Source: Nitrospira sp. (lineage in GTDB: Bacteria; Nitrospirota; Nitrospiria; Nitrospirales; Nitrospiraceae). From it: a stretch of DNA of 37,744 nt. Below, one piece after another: positions 17,886 through 25,127 of this stretch. A program made the translations under genes and the position numbers. Numbering within the stretch: the first letter of the stretch is position 1; every line of letters begins with the position of its first letter. The notes below the pieces were generated by a model that saw only the letters and a list, made by a program, of their open reading frames with translations, did not search any database and was not told where the DNA came from. The stretch spans positions 1 through 37,744 of the forward strand of contig JAHBWO010000027.1 of the NCBI GenBank assembly GCA_019636945.1, written 5' to 3'.

Positions 17886-18854
17886 ATGCGGAGGCAAACA
17901 ATCACTCAGTTGGCTGTAGGGTTGGTAGTCACGGTAGGGGTCATCACTGTTACGGCAGCAGCAGACTTATCCGAGTTGAGTAAGGACATGGTGCTCATTC
18001 CCACGGGCGAATTCACCATGGGAAGTAACGAGCATGCTGACGAAACAAAGCATCAGGTCGTACTCGATCCCTATTGGATCGATAGATATGAAGCCTCCAA
18101 TGCTCGTTATAAGGAGTTCATGAAGGCCACCAGTCATCCTGCACCGGCCTACTGGGATGACCCTCGGCTGAACAAGCAGAACCAGCCGGTCGTTGGAGTG
18201 AGCTGGACCGATGCGAACGCCTTCTGCAAATGGGAGGGAAAGCGCTTGCCCACCGAGGCTGAATGGGAGCGAGCGGCCAAAGGCCCCGAAGGGGCCAATC
18301 ACTATCCCTGGGGGCACAAGCTGGATCCGAAGAAGGCCAACTATGGACAGAACGTGGGCCGCACGATGCCGGTCGATTCGTACCCCGAAGGCGTAAGCGG
18401 GTTCGGGGTCTATAACATGGCTGGTAATGTCTTTGAGTGGGTCGAGGATTGGTACGACCCCTCCTACTATAAACAGAGTCTTGCCCTGAATCCAAAAGGT
18501 GCCGATCAGGGCTACAACTATGCGAACCAGGGACCAGTCAAGGTACTGCGGGGTGGCTCATGGCTTGCCCCAGAAACTTCACTCCATACGAGCCACAGAT
18601 TCTGGAATCAGCCGGACAACAACTCCTACGGGGTCGGCCTGGGATTCCGATGCGCAAAATCAGCAGCGACCGTATCTGCCGAAGCCATCCAATCGGGACG
18701 TGACGCGTTCATCCAGGCCCTTGTCGCGATGGGGGCTGAAAAGAATGCCGAGGCCTTGGCCGCGATCGAGAAGGCGTTGGCCGATGACCCGAACAACAAG
18801 GAATATCTGGCGACACGTGATTTGCTCAAGAAAAGCATGAAGAGAAAGAAATAG
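17886..18854 (+). CDS. Exported SUMF1/FGE-domain protein A
   Basis: A 322-residue protein: signal peptide (cleavage near AAADL, residue 26), a SUMF1/FGE-sulfatase domain over residues 33-258, and a C-terminal helical pair resembling one TPR unit (about 265-320). Domain landmarks are MVLIPTGEFTMGS, VVGVSWTDANAFC, RLPTEAEWERAA, MAGNVFEWVEDWY, LRGGSW and GFRCAKS. Formylglycine-generating enzymes carry a copper-binding cysteine pair shortly before the last motif; here that stretch reads LHTSHRFWNQP and has none, so it is unlikely to make formylglycine. AGGAGG lies six bases before the ATG at 17886. A close paralogue is at 24093. Confidence 0.88.
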   Translation: MRRQTITQLAVGLVVTVGVITVTAAADLSELSKDMVLIPTGEFTMGSNEHADETKHQVVLDPYWIDRYEASNARYKEFMKATSHPAPAYWDDPRLNKQNQPVVGVSWTDANAFCKWEGKRLPTEAEWERAAKGPEGANHYPWGHKLDPKKANYGQNVGRTMPVDSYPEGVSGFGVYNMAGNVFEWVEDWYDPSYYKQSLALNPKGADQGYNYANQGPVKVLRGGSWLAPETSLHTSHRFWNQPDNNSYGVGLGFRCAKSAATVSAEAIQSGRDAFIQALVAMGAEKNAEALAAIEKALADDPNNKEYLATRDLLKKSMKRKK

Positions 18855-18922
18855 TCTTACAATCCGCCGGAAGAACCAGGGTGGCGTTCTCGTCCGGTGA
18901 ATCGATGTCAGTGGAGGCTACG

Positions 18923-19972
18923 ATGCGGATAGCTAAAACAATTATGGGTTTTCTGCTGATGATGGGTTTCATGGCGTCGACTACTACGGCACAAGCAGAG
19001 GATTCCTTGATCCCGGCCAATATGGTGTACATCGGATATGTTCCGTCGGTGATGGGGCTTGACAAGGAAGCACCGGCAACATCCGGGAATGCTTCTGCCG
19101 CATATCAGCAACGCAACAGGACGCCTGCGAGCACATTTAATGATGAAGGTCCGGCTCACATGGTGTTTCTGGACCCGTACCTCATTGATAAGTACGAAGT
19201 CTCGAACCAGAACTATAGGGACTTCCTCAGGTCGACGGGTTATCCCGCCCCTGCCTATTGGGATGACCCTCGCCTCAATCGCCCGGATCAGCCAGTGGTC
19301 GGGGTCAGTTGGTACGATGCAAAGACCTACTGTGAGTACTTAAGCAAGCGACTTCCGACAGAAGCCGAGTGGGAGAAGGCGGCCAGAGGACCGCACGGCA
19401 ACCTCTATCCCTGGGGGAATGATTTTGATCAGGCTAGAGCCAATTTCGGAAAAACTCATGAGGCAACCATGCCGGTCGATTCCTATCGGGAAGGGGTCAG
19501 CTACTATGGCCTCCACAACATGGCCGGAAACGTATTCGAGTGGGTCTCAGATTGGTACGACCCTAAGTTTTACGGCCGGCTGGAGCCGATGGTGAATCCC
19601 ACGGGGCCAGCAAAGCCTGTGTGGATTGGGGGCACCGGGACCTATGTCGACTTCCTGACACTCGGAGAAAAGCGAGTCATCCGTGGTGGCTCGTGGATCG
19701 CCCCTGAAACCACGCTGAGGGCCACCCATCGATTCTGGAATCACCCCAGCAACAATAGCTATGGCGTCGGGCTGGGATTTCGCTGTGCCAAGACTGCTCC
19801 GCCCGAAATCGAACTGCAAATCAAACAGGCCCATACCATGGCCCTGGTGGAGATGGGCCGAGAAAACAATGTGGAAGCGCGACAGGCGATAGCTCGAGGC
19901 TTGGCCCTTGATCCGAGAGATGCCGACCTGCTGGAACTACGATCGCTGATTGAACAGGCGAAGAAACCTTGA
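18923..19972 (+). CDS. Exported SUMF1/FGE-domain protein B
   Basis: A 349-residue paralogue of protein A with a signal peptide ending near TAQAED. The SUMF1 domain spans about residues 28-300, with an N-terminal insertion of some 30 residues after the first strand. It has MVFLDPYLIDKYEVSN, RLPTEAEWEKAA, MAGNVFEWVSDWY, IRGGSW and GFRCAKT. The segment ATHRFWNHPSNNSYG lacks the FGE cysteines. A TPR-like helical pair ends the protein (EARQAIARGLALDPRD). The ATG at 18923 has GGAGG five bases upstream. It has no counterpart in the second cassette, where an SDR gene occupies its place. Confidence 0.87.
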   Translation: MRIAKTIMGFLLMMGFMASTTTAQAEDSLIPANMVYIGYVPSVMGLDKEAPATSGNASAAYQQRNRTPASTFNDEGPAHMVFLDPYLIDKYEVSNQNYRDFLRSTGYPAPAYWDDPRLNRPDQPVVGVSWYDAKTYCEYLSKRLPTEAEWEKAARGPHGNLYPWGNDFDQARANFGKTHEATMPVDSYREGVSYYGLHNMAGNVFEWVSDWYDPKFYGRLEPMVNPTGPAKPVWIGGTGTYVDFLTLGEKRVIRGGSWIAPETTLRATHRFWNHPSNNSYGVGLGFRCAKTAPPEIELQIKQAHTMALVEMGRENNVEARQAIARGLALDPRDADLLELRSLIEQAKKP

Positions 19973-20007
19973 AGGGCCGATCGCAGTTACTCGTAACGGA
20001 GGCGCAA

Positions 20008-20382
20008 ATGAGACAGTACACTTTAACTTTATCTCCTCTTGGCATTTTCCTCAGCTCGCTACTCATGGCCACAGGGATCCATGCCGGTCCCCTTGAGTCG
20101 GCCGATCGCCCGCACCAAGAGAGCCTGAAGGCCGTGCACGACGCCGAACATGAAGTGGACCATGCGTGGGAGGTCTATCACCGGGCGGCTCTGGGGGGGA
20201 CGGTGGCCTCGCCGAAACTGCAGGCTGAAATCGAGGAGCACTTGCACCAGGCACGCACCCTGATCACCCAGGCTCACGAAGCGGCCGACCAGGGCGACCA
20301 ACGCCAGGTGGAGACTCTCATCAAGCAAGTCCACACCCATACAATCCACGCCATTGAGGGGAGCAAGGAGTCGAAGCAATGA
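20008..20382 (+). CDS. SmbP-like exported metal-binding protein 1
   Basis: A 124-residue helical protein with a signal peptide (cleavage near IHAGP) and a His/Glu-rich mature part: HDAEHEVDHAWEVYH puts histidines on successive helix turns, followed by EEHLHQARTL and KQVHTHTIHAIE. This fits small metal-binding protein (SmbP), a periplasmic four-helix copper/metal-binding protein described in Nitrosomonas. GGAGG lies five bases before the ATG at 20008. The stop overlaps the next SUMF1 gene (ATGA), so the two are translationally coupled. A second copy forms the C-terminus of the SDR fusion at 25128-27137. Confidence 0.75.
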   Translation: MRQYTLTLSPLGIFLSSLLMATGIHAGPLESADRPHQESLKAVHDAEHEVDHAWEVYHRAALGGTVASPKLQAEIEEHLHQARTLITQAHEAADQGDQRQVETLIKQVHTHTIHAIEGSKESKQ

Positions 20383-21221
20383 GGAGTACGGTCGGGCACT
20401 ACGCAACTCGATTCCTCCGCATGACGATGGCCGTGACTGCCGTCGTAGCTTGTACACACTGGTTCCCAATAGAGACGATGGCCGCATCGCAGGAGGTGGA
20501 CCCTGTGCCGATGATCACCATCTCCGCCGGAGAATTCCTGATGGGCAGTCCAGAAGGTATGGGTCGGCAGGATGAGCGCCCTCAGCGAGCCGTGTATCTG
20601 GAGGCGTTTGGCATCGACCAAGTCGAAGTGACGAATGAACGCTATATGGTCTTTGTGAAAGCCACCGGCCATCGCACGCCGCCCAATCCGTACGGGACTG
20701 GTCCCCTCAGCTCTGTTACTGGCATCGAACACCTGCCTGTGGTCCAGACCACCTGGTACGACGCCAAAGCCTATTGTACGTGGGCGAAGAAGCGCCTGCC
20801 GACGGAAGCGGAATGGGAAAAGGCGGCGCGGGGGACAGATGGGCGGATCTATCCCTGGGGGAATGAACCACCCACGACGAAACGGGCGAACTTTGATCGG
20901 GAGTGGGAGGATGAGACGACCCTGCACCCGGTGGGCTCCATGCCCGACGGCGACTCGCCCTATGGCGTCAAGGACATGGCCGGCAATGTCCGGGAGTGGG
21001 TGTCTGACTGGTATGACGCGGAGTATTACAAGGACGCTCCCAAGAGCAATCCGCCGGGACCGGACAAGAAGGGCGTGGTACGGTCGATCCGCGGCGGGTC
21101 TTGGCATAGCCCAGCATCAGATATCACGACCACCGCGCGCGGGCGGGGGGGCTTTGCCCTCCAGACCCACGGCACCGGGTTTCGCTGCGCCCGGAGTTTC
21201 GACAATGGGCCTTCCCATTAA
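20379..21221 (+). CDS. Exported SUMF1/FGE-domain protein C
   Basis: A 280-residue protein with a long signal peptide (about residues 1-37, ending near TMAASQ) and a SUMF1 domain to the C-terminus, without the TPR-like tail of A and B. Motifs include MITISAGEFLMGS, GIDQVEVTNERYM, VVQTTWYDAKAYC, RLPTEAEWEKAA, MAGNVREWVSDWY, IRGGSW and GFRCARS. The catalytic-cysteine stretch reads TTTARGRGGFALQTHG, so no FGE cysteines. It is coupled to the SmbP-like gene by an ATGA overlap. Its close paralogue C' is at 27134, with the same coupling. Confidence 0.88.
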   Translation: MRSTVGHYATRFLRMTMAVTAVVACTHWFPIETMAASQEVDPVPMITISAGEFLMGSPEGMGRQDERPQRAVYLEAFGIDQVEVTNERYMVFVKATGHRTPPNPYGTGPLSSVTGIEHLPVVQTTWYDAKAYCTWAKKRLPTEAEWEKAARGTDGRIYPWGNEPPTTKRANFDREWEDETTLHPVGSMPDGDSPYGVKDMAGNVREWVSDWYDAEYYKDAPKSNPPGPDKKGVVRSIRGGSWHSPASDITTTARGRGGFALQTHGTGFRCARSFDNGPSH

Positions 21222-21297
21222 CCAGGAGTTTGCGATGTTGCTGTGTGGAATTAGATGCAGAGCTCCAGGCGACCGGGGGCCGGTACCTTGTGTGGCT

Positions 21298-21378
21298 CAG
21301 GTGACGCTGAACTCCGCACGGCGTTGCCCACTGAGGCAGACAGGCTTCTGTGTGAGAAGAGGCCTGTCTCCTCGGCGA
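21298..21378 (+). ncRNA. Unidentified hairpin RNA element, copy 1
   Basis: A conserved block shared with 28051-28132. It has two stems: GACGCTG/CGGCGTT (21303-21309 with 21319-21325; 9-base loop AACTCCGCA) and GACAGGC-TTCT/AGAA-GCCTGTC (21339-21349 with 21355-21368, three-base bulge). Relative to copy 2, stem bases change while pairing is kept, but loop and flanks (GGCAGACAGG, CTGTCTCCTYGGCGA) are constant. It lies between SUMF1 gene C and a small membrane ORF, as does copy 2. I cannot match it to a known riboswitch. Confidence 0.5.
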
Positions 21379-21441
21379 GAGCCCGTGTTGTATCACATGT
21401 CATCAGCCCCCCTACGTGGAGCGTTTCATAAAGAGGATCAC

Positions 21442-21555
21442 ATGATTACCACCATGTTCTGGGCCATGGCGCTGCTAGCCATGAGCTGTGCGATAGGGAG
21501 TGTCAGCACGAGACAGCAGGTTGCAAAATTTTCTCAACGCCGGGGGAGGAGATAG
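21442..21555 (+). CDS. Small single-span membrane peptide 1
   Basis: A 37-residue ORF starting MITTMFWAMALLAMSC, one predicted transmembrane helix (about residues 3-20) followed by a basic tail ending RRGRR. AGAGGA lies before the ATG. It follows RNA element copy 1; a similarly shaped 42-residue ORF follows copy 2, which supports it as a real gene despite its size. Its stop lies three bases before the start of the cytochrome-SUMF1 gene. Function unknown. Confidence 0.5.
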   Translation: MITTMFWAMALLAMSCAIGSVSTRQQVAKFSQRRGRR

Positions 21556-21558
21556 CAA

Positions 21559-22761
21559 GTGAGGAAAATAATGATCGGACCGCTCATCCTGGTGATCGTA
21601 GAGGGGCTTACACTAGCAGCACAATCGGCCCAGTCTCAACAACTTATGCCGTTGGATCCAGTTCCGGTCACCTATGCAGACAAACATATGCCTGTCGGTT
21701 GGTGGACGGATCCGAAGATCATTAAGGAGGGGAAAGACATCTATTTTGGTGATGCCCATCCACTTGTTGCCTGTCACTCATGCCATGGTCAGGATGGACA
21801 GCCGGTAGGCAGTGGAGGAGGACTTCGAGACCAGAAAAATACTAGTCGGTTCTCAGACAGCTACTGGTATTGGCGAGTAGCGGAAGGCATTCCCAAAACG
21901 CCAATGGTGCCCTGGAAAGCGCTCCTTTCCGAAGAGCAGATCTGGAAGGTGATTGCGTTTATCCATACGTTCTCGCATAAGGGGAAACCCTCGCAACATT
22001 CCGACTATAGGCCGGAGGTGCCACCGAAGAAGGTCATCGTCAAGGACAAGGCTCCGATGGTGCTTGTGCCGGCTGGGGAATTCACTATGGGGAGCAACGA
22101 AGGACGTGACGATGAAAAACCCGTGCACCGAATTTATCTCGATGCGTACTACATAGATAAGTACGAAGTGACGATCGGGCAGTATGGGGAGTTCCTCGAG
22201 GCCAACAGCTTTGACCCTCCGCCGTTATGGACAACGATGGCCCAGCCGCCCTATGAGAACCGACCAGTCGTGAATGTCGATTGGAAGGATGCAAACAACT
22301 ATTGCAAGTGGGCCGGCAAGCGGCTGCCGACAGAAGCCGAATGGGAGAAGGCGGCACGGGGGACAGATGGGCGGATCTACCCCTGGGGCAACGATCCACC
22401 CGATCCGCTCCGAGCCAATTTTGGGAAGGACAGGGCGACGTGGAACAACCACGAGGCGCTCGTGCCGGTGGGGCAGTTGAAAGCCGGCAGGAGCCCCTAC
22501 GGTGTCGATGATCTCGCGGGCAATGTTTGGGAGTGGGTGAACGACTGGTATGACCCAGACTATTATGCGGCGAGCCCATCTCGAAACCCACAGGGGCCGA
22601 GCAGTGGCAAATTCAAAGTGATCCGTGGCGGCTCGTGGGACCTCGCCCCCGAGAACCTACGCTCTGCGCGCCGGGACCTCAACACTCCCTCGACCACCGA
22701 CTACGACTCGCCAGCGTACCGGAATTTTAACAGCGGATTCAGGTGTGCGAAGAATCAGTAG
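21559..22761 (+). CDS. Cytochrome c-SUMF1 domain fusion (protein D)
   Basis: A 400-residue exported protein with two modules. After a signal peptide (about residues 1-27), residues 45-140 form a mono-heme class-I cytochrome c with CHSCH at 72-76 and a likely axial Met116 in KTPMVPW. Residues 165-400 form a SUMF1 domain with MVLVPAGEFTMGS, YYIDKYEVTIGQY, RLPTEAEWEKAA, LAGNVWEWVNDWY, IRGGSW and GFRCAKN. The FGE cysteine pair is missing. A covalently attached heme suggests electron transfer to or from whatever the SUMF1 domain binds. The start is GTG at 21559, with GGAGGA eight bases upstream. Confidence 0.85.
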   Translation: MRKIMIGPLILVIVEGLTLAAQSAQSQQLMPLDPVPVTYADKHMPVGWWTDPKIIKEGKDIYFGDAHPLVACHSCHGQDGQPVGSGGGLRDQKNTSRFSDSYWYWRVAEGIPKTPMVPWKALLSEEQIWKVIAFIHTFSHKGKPSQHSDYRPEVPPKKVIVKDKAPMVLVPAGEFTMGSNEGRDDEKPVHRIYLDAYYIDKYEVTIGQYGEFLEANSFDPPPLWTTMAQPPYENRPVVNVDWKDANNYCKWAGKRLPTEAEWEKAARGTDGRIYPWGNDPPDPLRANFGKDRATWNNHEALVPVGQLKAGRSPYGVDDLAGNVWEWVNDWYDPDYYAASPSRNPQGPSSGKFKVIRGGSWDLAPENLRSARRDLNTPSTTDYDSPAYRNFNSGFRCAKNQ

Positions 22762-22863
22762 TCTTTAGAACCTGGCTCTGCCATCGCTGTCCTGGTGCGT
22801 CGCAATATGGGATGAAGATTTTCCATACCAGGCCAGACTCGCCGAGCCAGGGAAGGAGGCATC

Positions 22864-23181
22864 ATGGCAGGCAAATTACGGCAGCATCTACGCGTGTCCG
22901 GCGGGGAGCATGTGCATTCCAGAACCGAGTTCTGTGTCAGTTGCCACTCCCAAACCTACCCCTATGAGGAGCTGAAAAAGTCGTCGCACTATGGTGCACT
23001 CGGGGCCGATCTGGGCTGTAAAGATTGGCACGTCCCCCAATGGTTAGGGAACTTCCAGCTGGCTCTCTGGACTCACACCTATGACGGAATCCGGGCTCTG
23101 CTTGCGGAGATGAAGTACGGTGCTAAGGGATACAAGAGAGCCAAAAAAAGAAGGCTAACATCCTCTGTCAACCTCTTCTGA
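22864..23181 (+). pseudogene. NapC/NirT-type cytochrome fragment with a lost heme site
   Basis: A 105-residue ORF resembling a short piece of a NapC/NirT multiheme quinol-oxidising cytochrome. CVSCH near residues 24-28 is an intact heme site, and PYEELKKSSHYGALGAD is typical of the family. The second site, expected as CxxCH, reads CKDWH: a Cys-to-Trp change. The N-terminal membrane anchor and later heme motifs are absent, and the C-terminal 20 residues are basic and unlike the family. GGAGG precedes the ATG, so it may still be translated, perhaps as a mono-heme cytoplasmic-start product of no use. A decaying remnant is most likely; a sequencing error at the Trp codon would not restore the missing parts. 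Confidence 0.6.
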
Positions 23182-23264
23182 TCTACCGTGATAGTGCGGT
23201 GGCCGAACCTATTGGGTAGTTTCAGAAAGTGTCGGCTCACGTTTTTATGCAAAGGAGGAAGGAA

Positions 23265-23642
23265 ATGACACAACAGAACACACGACGTGCGGTAGTGCTG
23301 ACGGCCGTGATGGCTATGGTCCTTACCGCGACGCTGCCTCTCCAGCCGATATTCGGAGAAGGAGGCGCACGACGGGATAACGTGCGCCAAGAACAAACCA
23401 TCAAAGATGCCATCAAGCACGCGACGGAAGCAGTGCATCACGGCAAACAGGGTCATGCCGAAAAGCTTGTGACCGCTGCCGAAGCCTCGCTGGAGCTGGT
23501 TTTGAAGGGAGGTAAGGATCCGCATGTGGCAGAAGCGATTGCTAAACTAAAAGACGCGATTGATCATGGTAAGGCCGGTCACGCTGATATGGCCACGAAT
23601 CTTACTGAAAGTGCGGTCACTCATCTCTCCCAAGTCAAGTAA
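23265..23642 (+). CDS. SmbP-like small metal-binding protein 2
   Basis: A 125-residue exported helical protein. The signal peptide runs to about residue 32. The mature part holds two repeats of the SmbP pattern: IKHATEAVHHGKQGHAEKL and LKDAIDHGKAGHADMATNL, each with His-Gly-Lys-x-Gly-His. This is the clearest SmbP match in the window. The expected role is periplasmic binding of copper or other metals. AAAGGAGG lies before the ATG at 23265. The gene closes the first cassette; about 450 non-coding bases follow up to the second. Confidence 0.82.
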   Translation: MTQQNTRRAVVLTAVMAMVLTATLPLQPIFGEGGARRDNVRQEQTIKDAIKHATEAVHHGKQGHAEKLVTAAEASLELVLKGGKDPHVAEAIAKLKDAIDHGKAGHADMATNLTESAVTHLSQVK

Positions 23643-23819
23643 CGGATGAACCTTTGTTGCACAGCCTACTTTGTCAGAGCTGGTAGGTGATCACAATTCT
23701 GTTTGTTTTTGACTGTGAAATCCCGAGCAATGAGTCATTCATATCATGAAAATGTACAGTCGCTGACTCAATTGCCTGCGCATTTGATGAAATGTAGTCG
23801 CAAATTCTAAACCTCAAAG

Positions 23820-23848
23820 CTGTCGCTTCTGTGCATGCAAAGCGACAG
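23820..23848. other. Isolated 9-bp hairpin in the intergenic region
   Basis: CTGTCGCTT (23820-23828) and AAGCGACAG (23840-23848) form a perfect stem with an 11-base loop, about 110 bases upstream of the site-2 -35 box. It may end transcription from the first cassette, though no U tract follows, or serve as a protein site. The rest of 23643-23920 shows nothing I can support. Confidence 0.3.
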
Positions 23849-23922
23849 GTGGTAAGCTGAAAACATTGTAACAGCATGATTTGTAAAGAAATTGTATGCC
23901 GACCCGTAGCTGCACCAAGTGT

Positions 23923-24016
23923 TGTTCAATGTTTGTCATTTGTTTTCGAAATAACACTTGACAACAATGGACAGAATATTTTATACATTAGACGTAATGT
24001 GGACAAACAGTGGACG
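23923..24016. promoter_or_regulatory. Promoter with four operator-like repeats (site 2)
   Basis: TTGACA (23958-23963) and TATACA (23982-23987, 18-base spacer) form a plus-strand promoter ahead of SUMF1 gene A'. Operator-like 10-mers lie at 23923-23932 (inverted, TGTTCAATGT), 23964-23973 (ACAATGGACA), 23985-23994 (ACATTAGACG) and 24007-24016 (ACAGTGGACG). Centre spacings of 41, 21 and 22 bp repeat those of site 1. The 5' leader to the ATG at 24093 would be about 100 bases. Control by the CarH-type regulator is inferred from the shared sites. Confidence 0.75.
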
Positions 24017-24092
24017 TTATGAATGCATGGGGTATCGTTTTCACATCTCCAGGAAAGGCCTGCCTGGTGACATCTCACAGAAGGGGGCGATT

Positions 24093-25058
24093 ATGCGGAG
24101 TCATGCAATCACTCAATTGGTAGTAGGTCTGGCGATTACAACTGGGATCATTTCAGTCGCAATGGCGGCTGACCCTCCCGGCGGTGACAAGGATATGGTG
24201 CTCATCCCCAAGGGTGAGTTCACAATGGGAAGCGGCGAACATTCGGATGAAGCCAAGCATCAGGTTGTGCTGGATGCTTATCTCATCGACAAGTATGAAA
24301 CTTCTAATGCCCGATACAAAGAGTTTATGAGGGCCACGAGTCATCCTGCCCCCGCCTATTGGGACGATCCTCGCCTCAGTAAGTCGAATCAGCCGGTGGT
24401 CGGGGTCAGTTGGACCGATGCGAACGCCTTCTGCAAATGGGACGGGAAGCGCCTGCCTACGGAGGCGGAGTGGGAACGAGCGGCAAAAGGCCCAGACGGA
24501 GATAATCACTATCCATGGGGGCACAAGCTGGATCCCAAGAAAGCCAATTATGGACAAAACATGGGCCGTACGATGCCGGTCGATTCGTATCCGGAAGGTG
24601 TGAGCGGATTTGGAGTGTACAACATGGCCGGTAACGTCTTCGAATGGGTGGAAGACTGGTATGACCTGACCTATTACAAGGAAAGTCCGGCCCTCAATCC
24701 GCGCGGTGCTGAGAAGGGCTATAACTTCGCCAACCAGGGACCGGTGAAGGTGCTCCGGGGTGGGTCGTGGCTGGCGCCGGAAACCTCCCTCCATACGAGC
24801 CATCGATTCTGGAATCAGCCGGACAACAACTCCTATGGGGTCGGACTGGGATTTCGCTGTGCCAAGTCGGCAGTGGGAACCTCCGACGAAGCCGTGCAAT
24901 CAGGCCGAGAGGCATTCATCCAGGCACTCGTGGCGATGGGGGCAGAAAAGAATGTCGAGGCATTAGTTGCCATCGAGAAGGCGTTGGTCTTGGATCCCGG
25001 GAATCAGGAGTATCTGGCAACCCGTGAATTGATCAATAAGAGTATGAAAAAGAAGTAG
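24093..25058 (+). CDS. Exported SUMF1/FGE-domain protein A'
   Basis: A 321-residue close paralogue of protein A with the same build: signal peptide (to about AMAAD), SUMF1 domain (MVLIPKGEFTMGS, VVGVSWTDANAFC, RLPTEAEWERAA, MAGNVFEWVEDWY, LRGGSW, GFRCAKS) and a TPR-like C-terminal helical pair. The region LHTSHRFWNQPDNNSYG is identical to A, so the FGE cysteines are absent here too. The ATG at 24093 follows AAGGGGGCG; the frame is open further upstream through the operator, but those codons are not protein-like. It heads the second cassette. Confidence 0.88.
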   Translation: MRSHAITQLVVGLAITTGIISVAMAADPPGGDKDMVLIPKGEFTMGSGEHSDEAKHQVVLDAYLIDKYETSNARYKEFMRATSHPAPAYWDDPRLSKSNQPVVGVSWTDANAFCKWDGKRLPTEAEWERAAKGPDGDNHYPWGHKLDPKKANYGQNMGRTMPVDSYPEGVSGFGVYNMAGNVFEWVEDWYDLTYYKESPALNPRGAEKGYNFANQGPVKVLRGGSWLAPETSLHTSHRFWNQPDNNSYGVGLGFRCAKSAVGTSDEAVQSGREAFIQALVAMGAEKNVEALVAIEKALVLDPGNQEYLATRELINKSMKKK

Positions 25059-25127
25059 TCGATGGACCAAGGAGGGAGGCATTCACCGCTCCCCCCCCGA
25101 TTACAGCGAGAGTGAGGGAGGTCTCAA

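Noticed and set aside
20274..21107. 277-residue open frame on the minus strand
   Set aside because: It is antisense to SUMF1 gene C and the SmbP-like gene, whose frames carry clear domain motifs; the antisense product has no family features and similar antisense frames arise opposite the paralogues.
20839..21555. Continuous frame linking the end of gene C, the RNA element and the small membrane ORF
   Set aside because: The upstream part is an out-of-frame shadow of gene C, and the frame is not kept across the RNA element in the second copy. Only the last 37 codons look real.
24153..24899. 248-residue open frame on the minus strand
   Set aside because: Antisense to SUMF1 gene A', with composition mirroring its codon use and no ribosome site.
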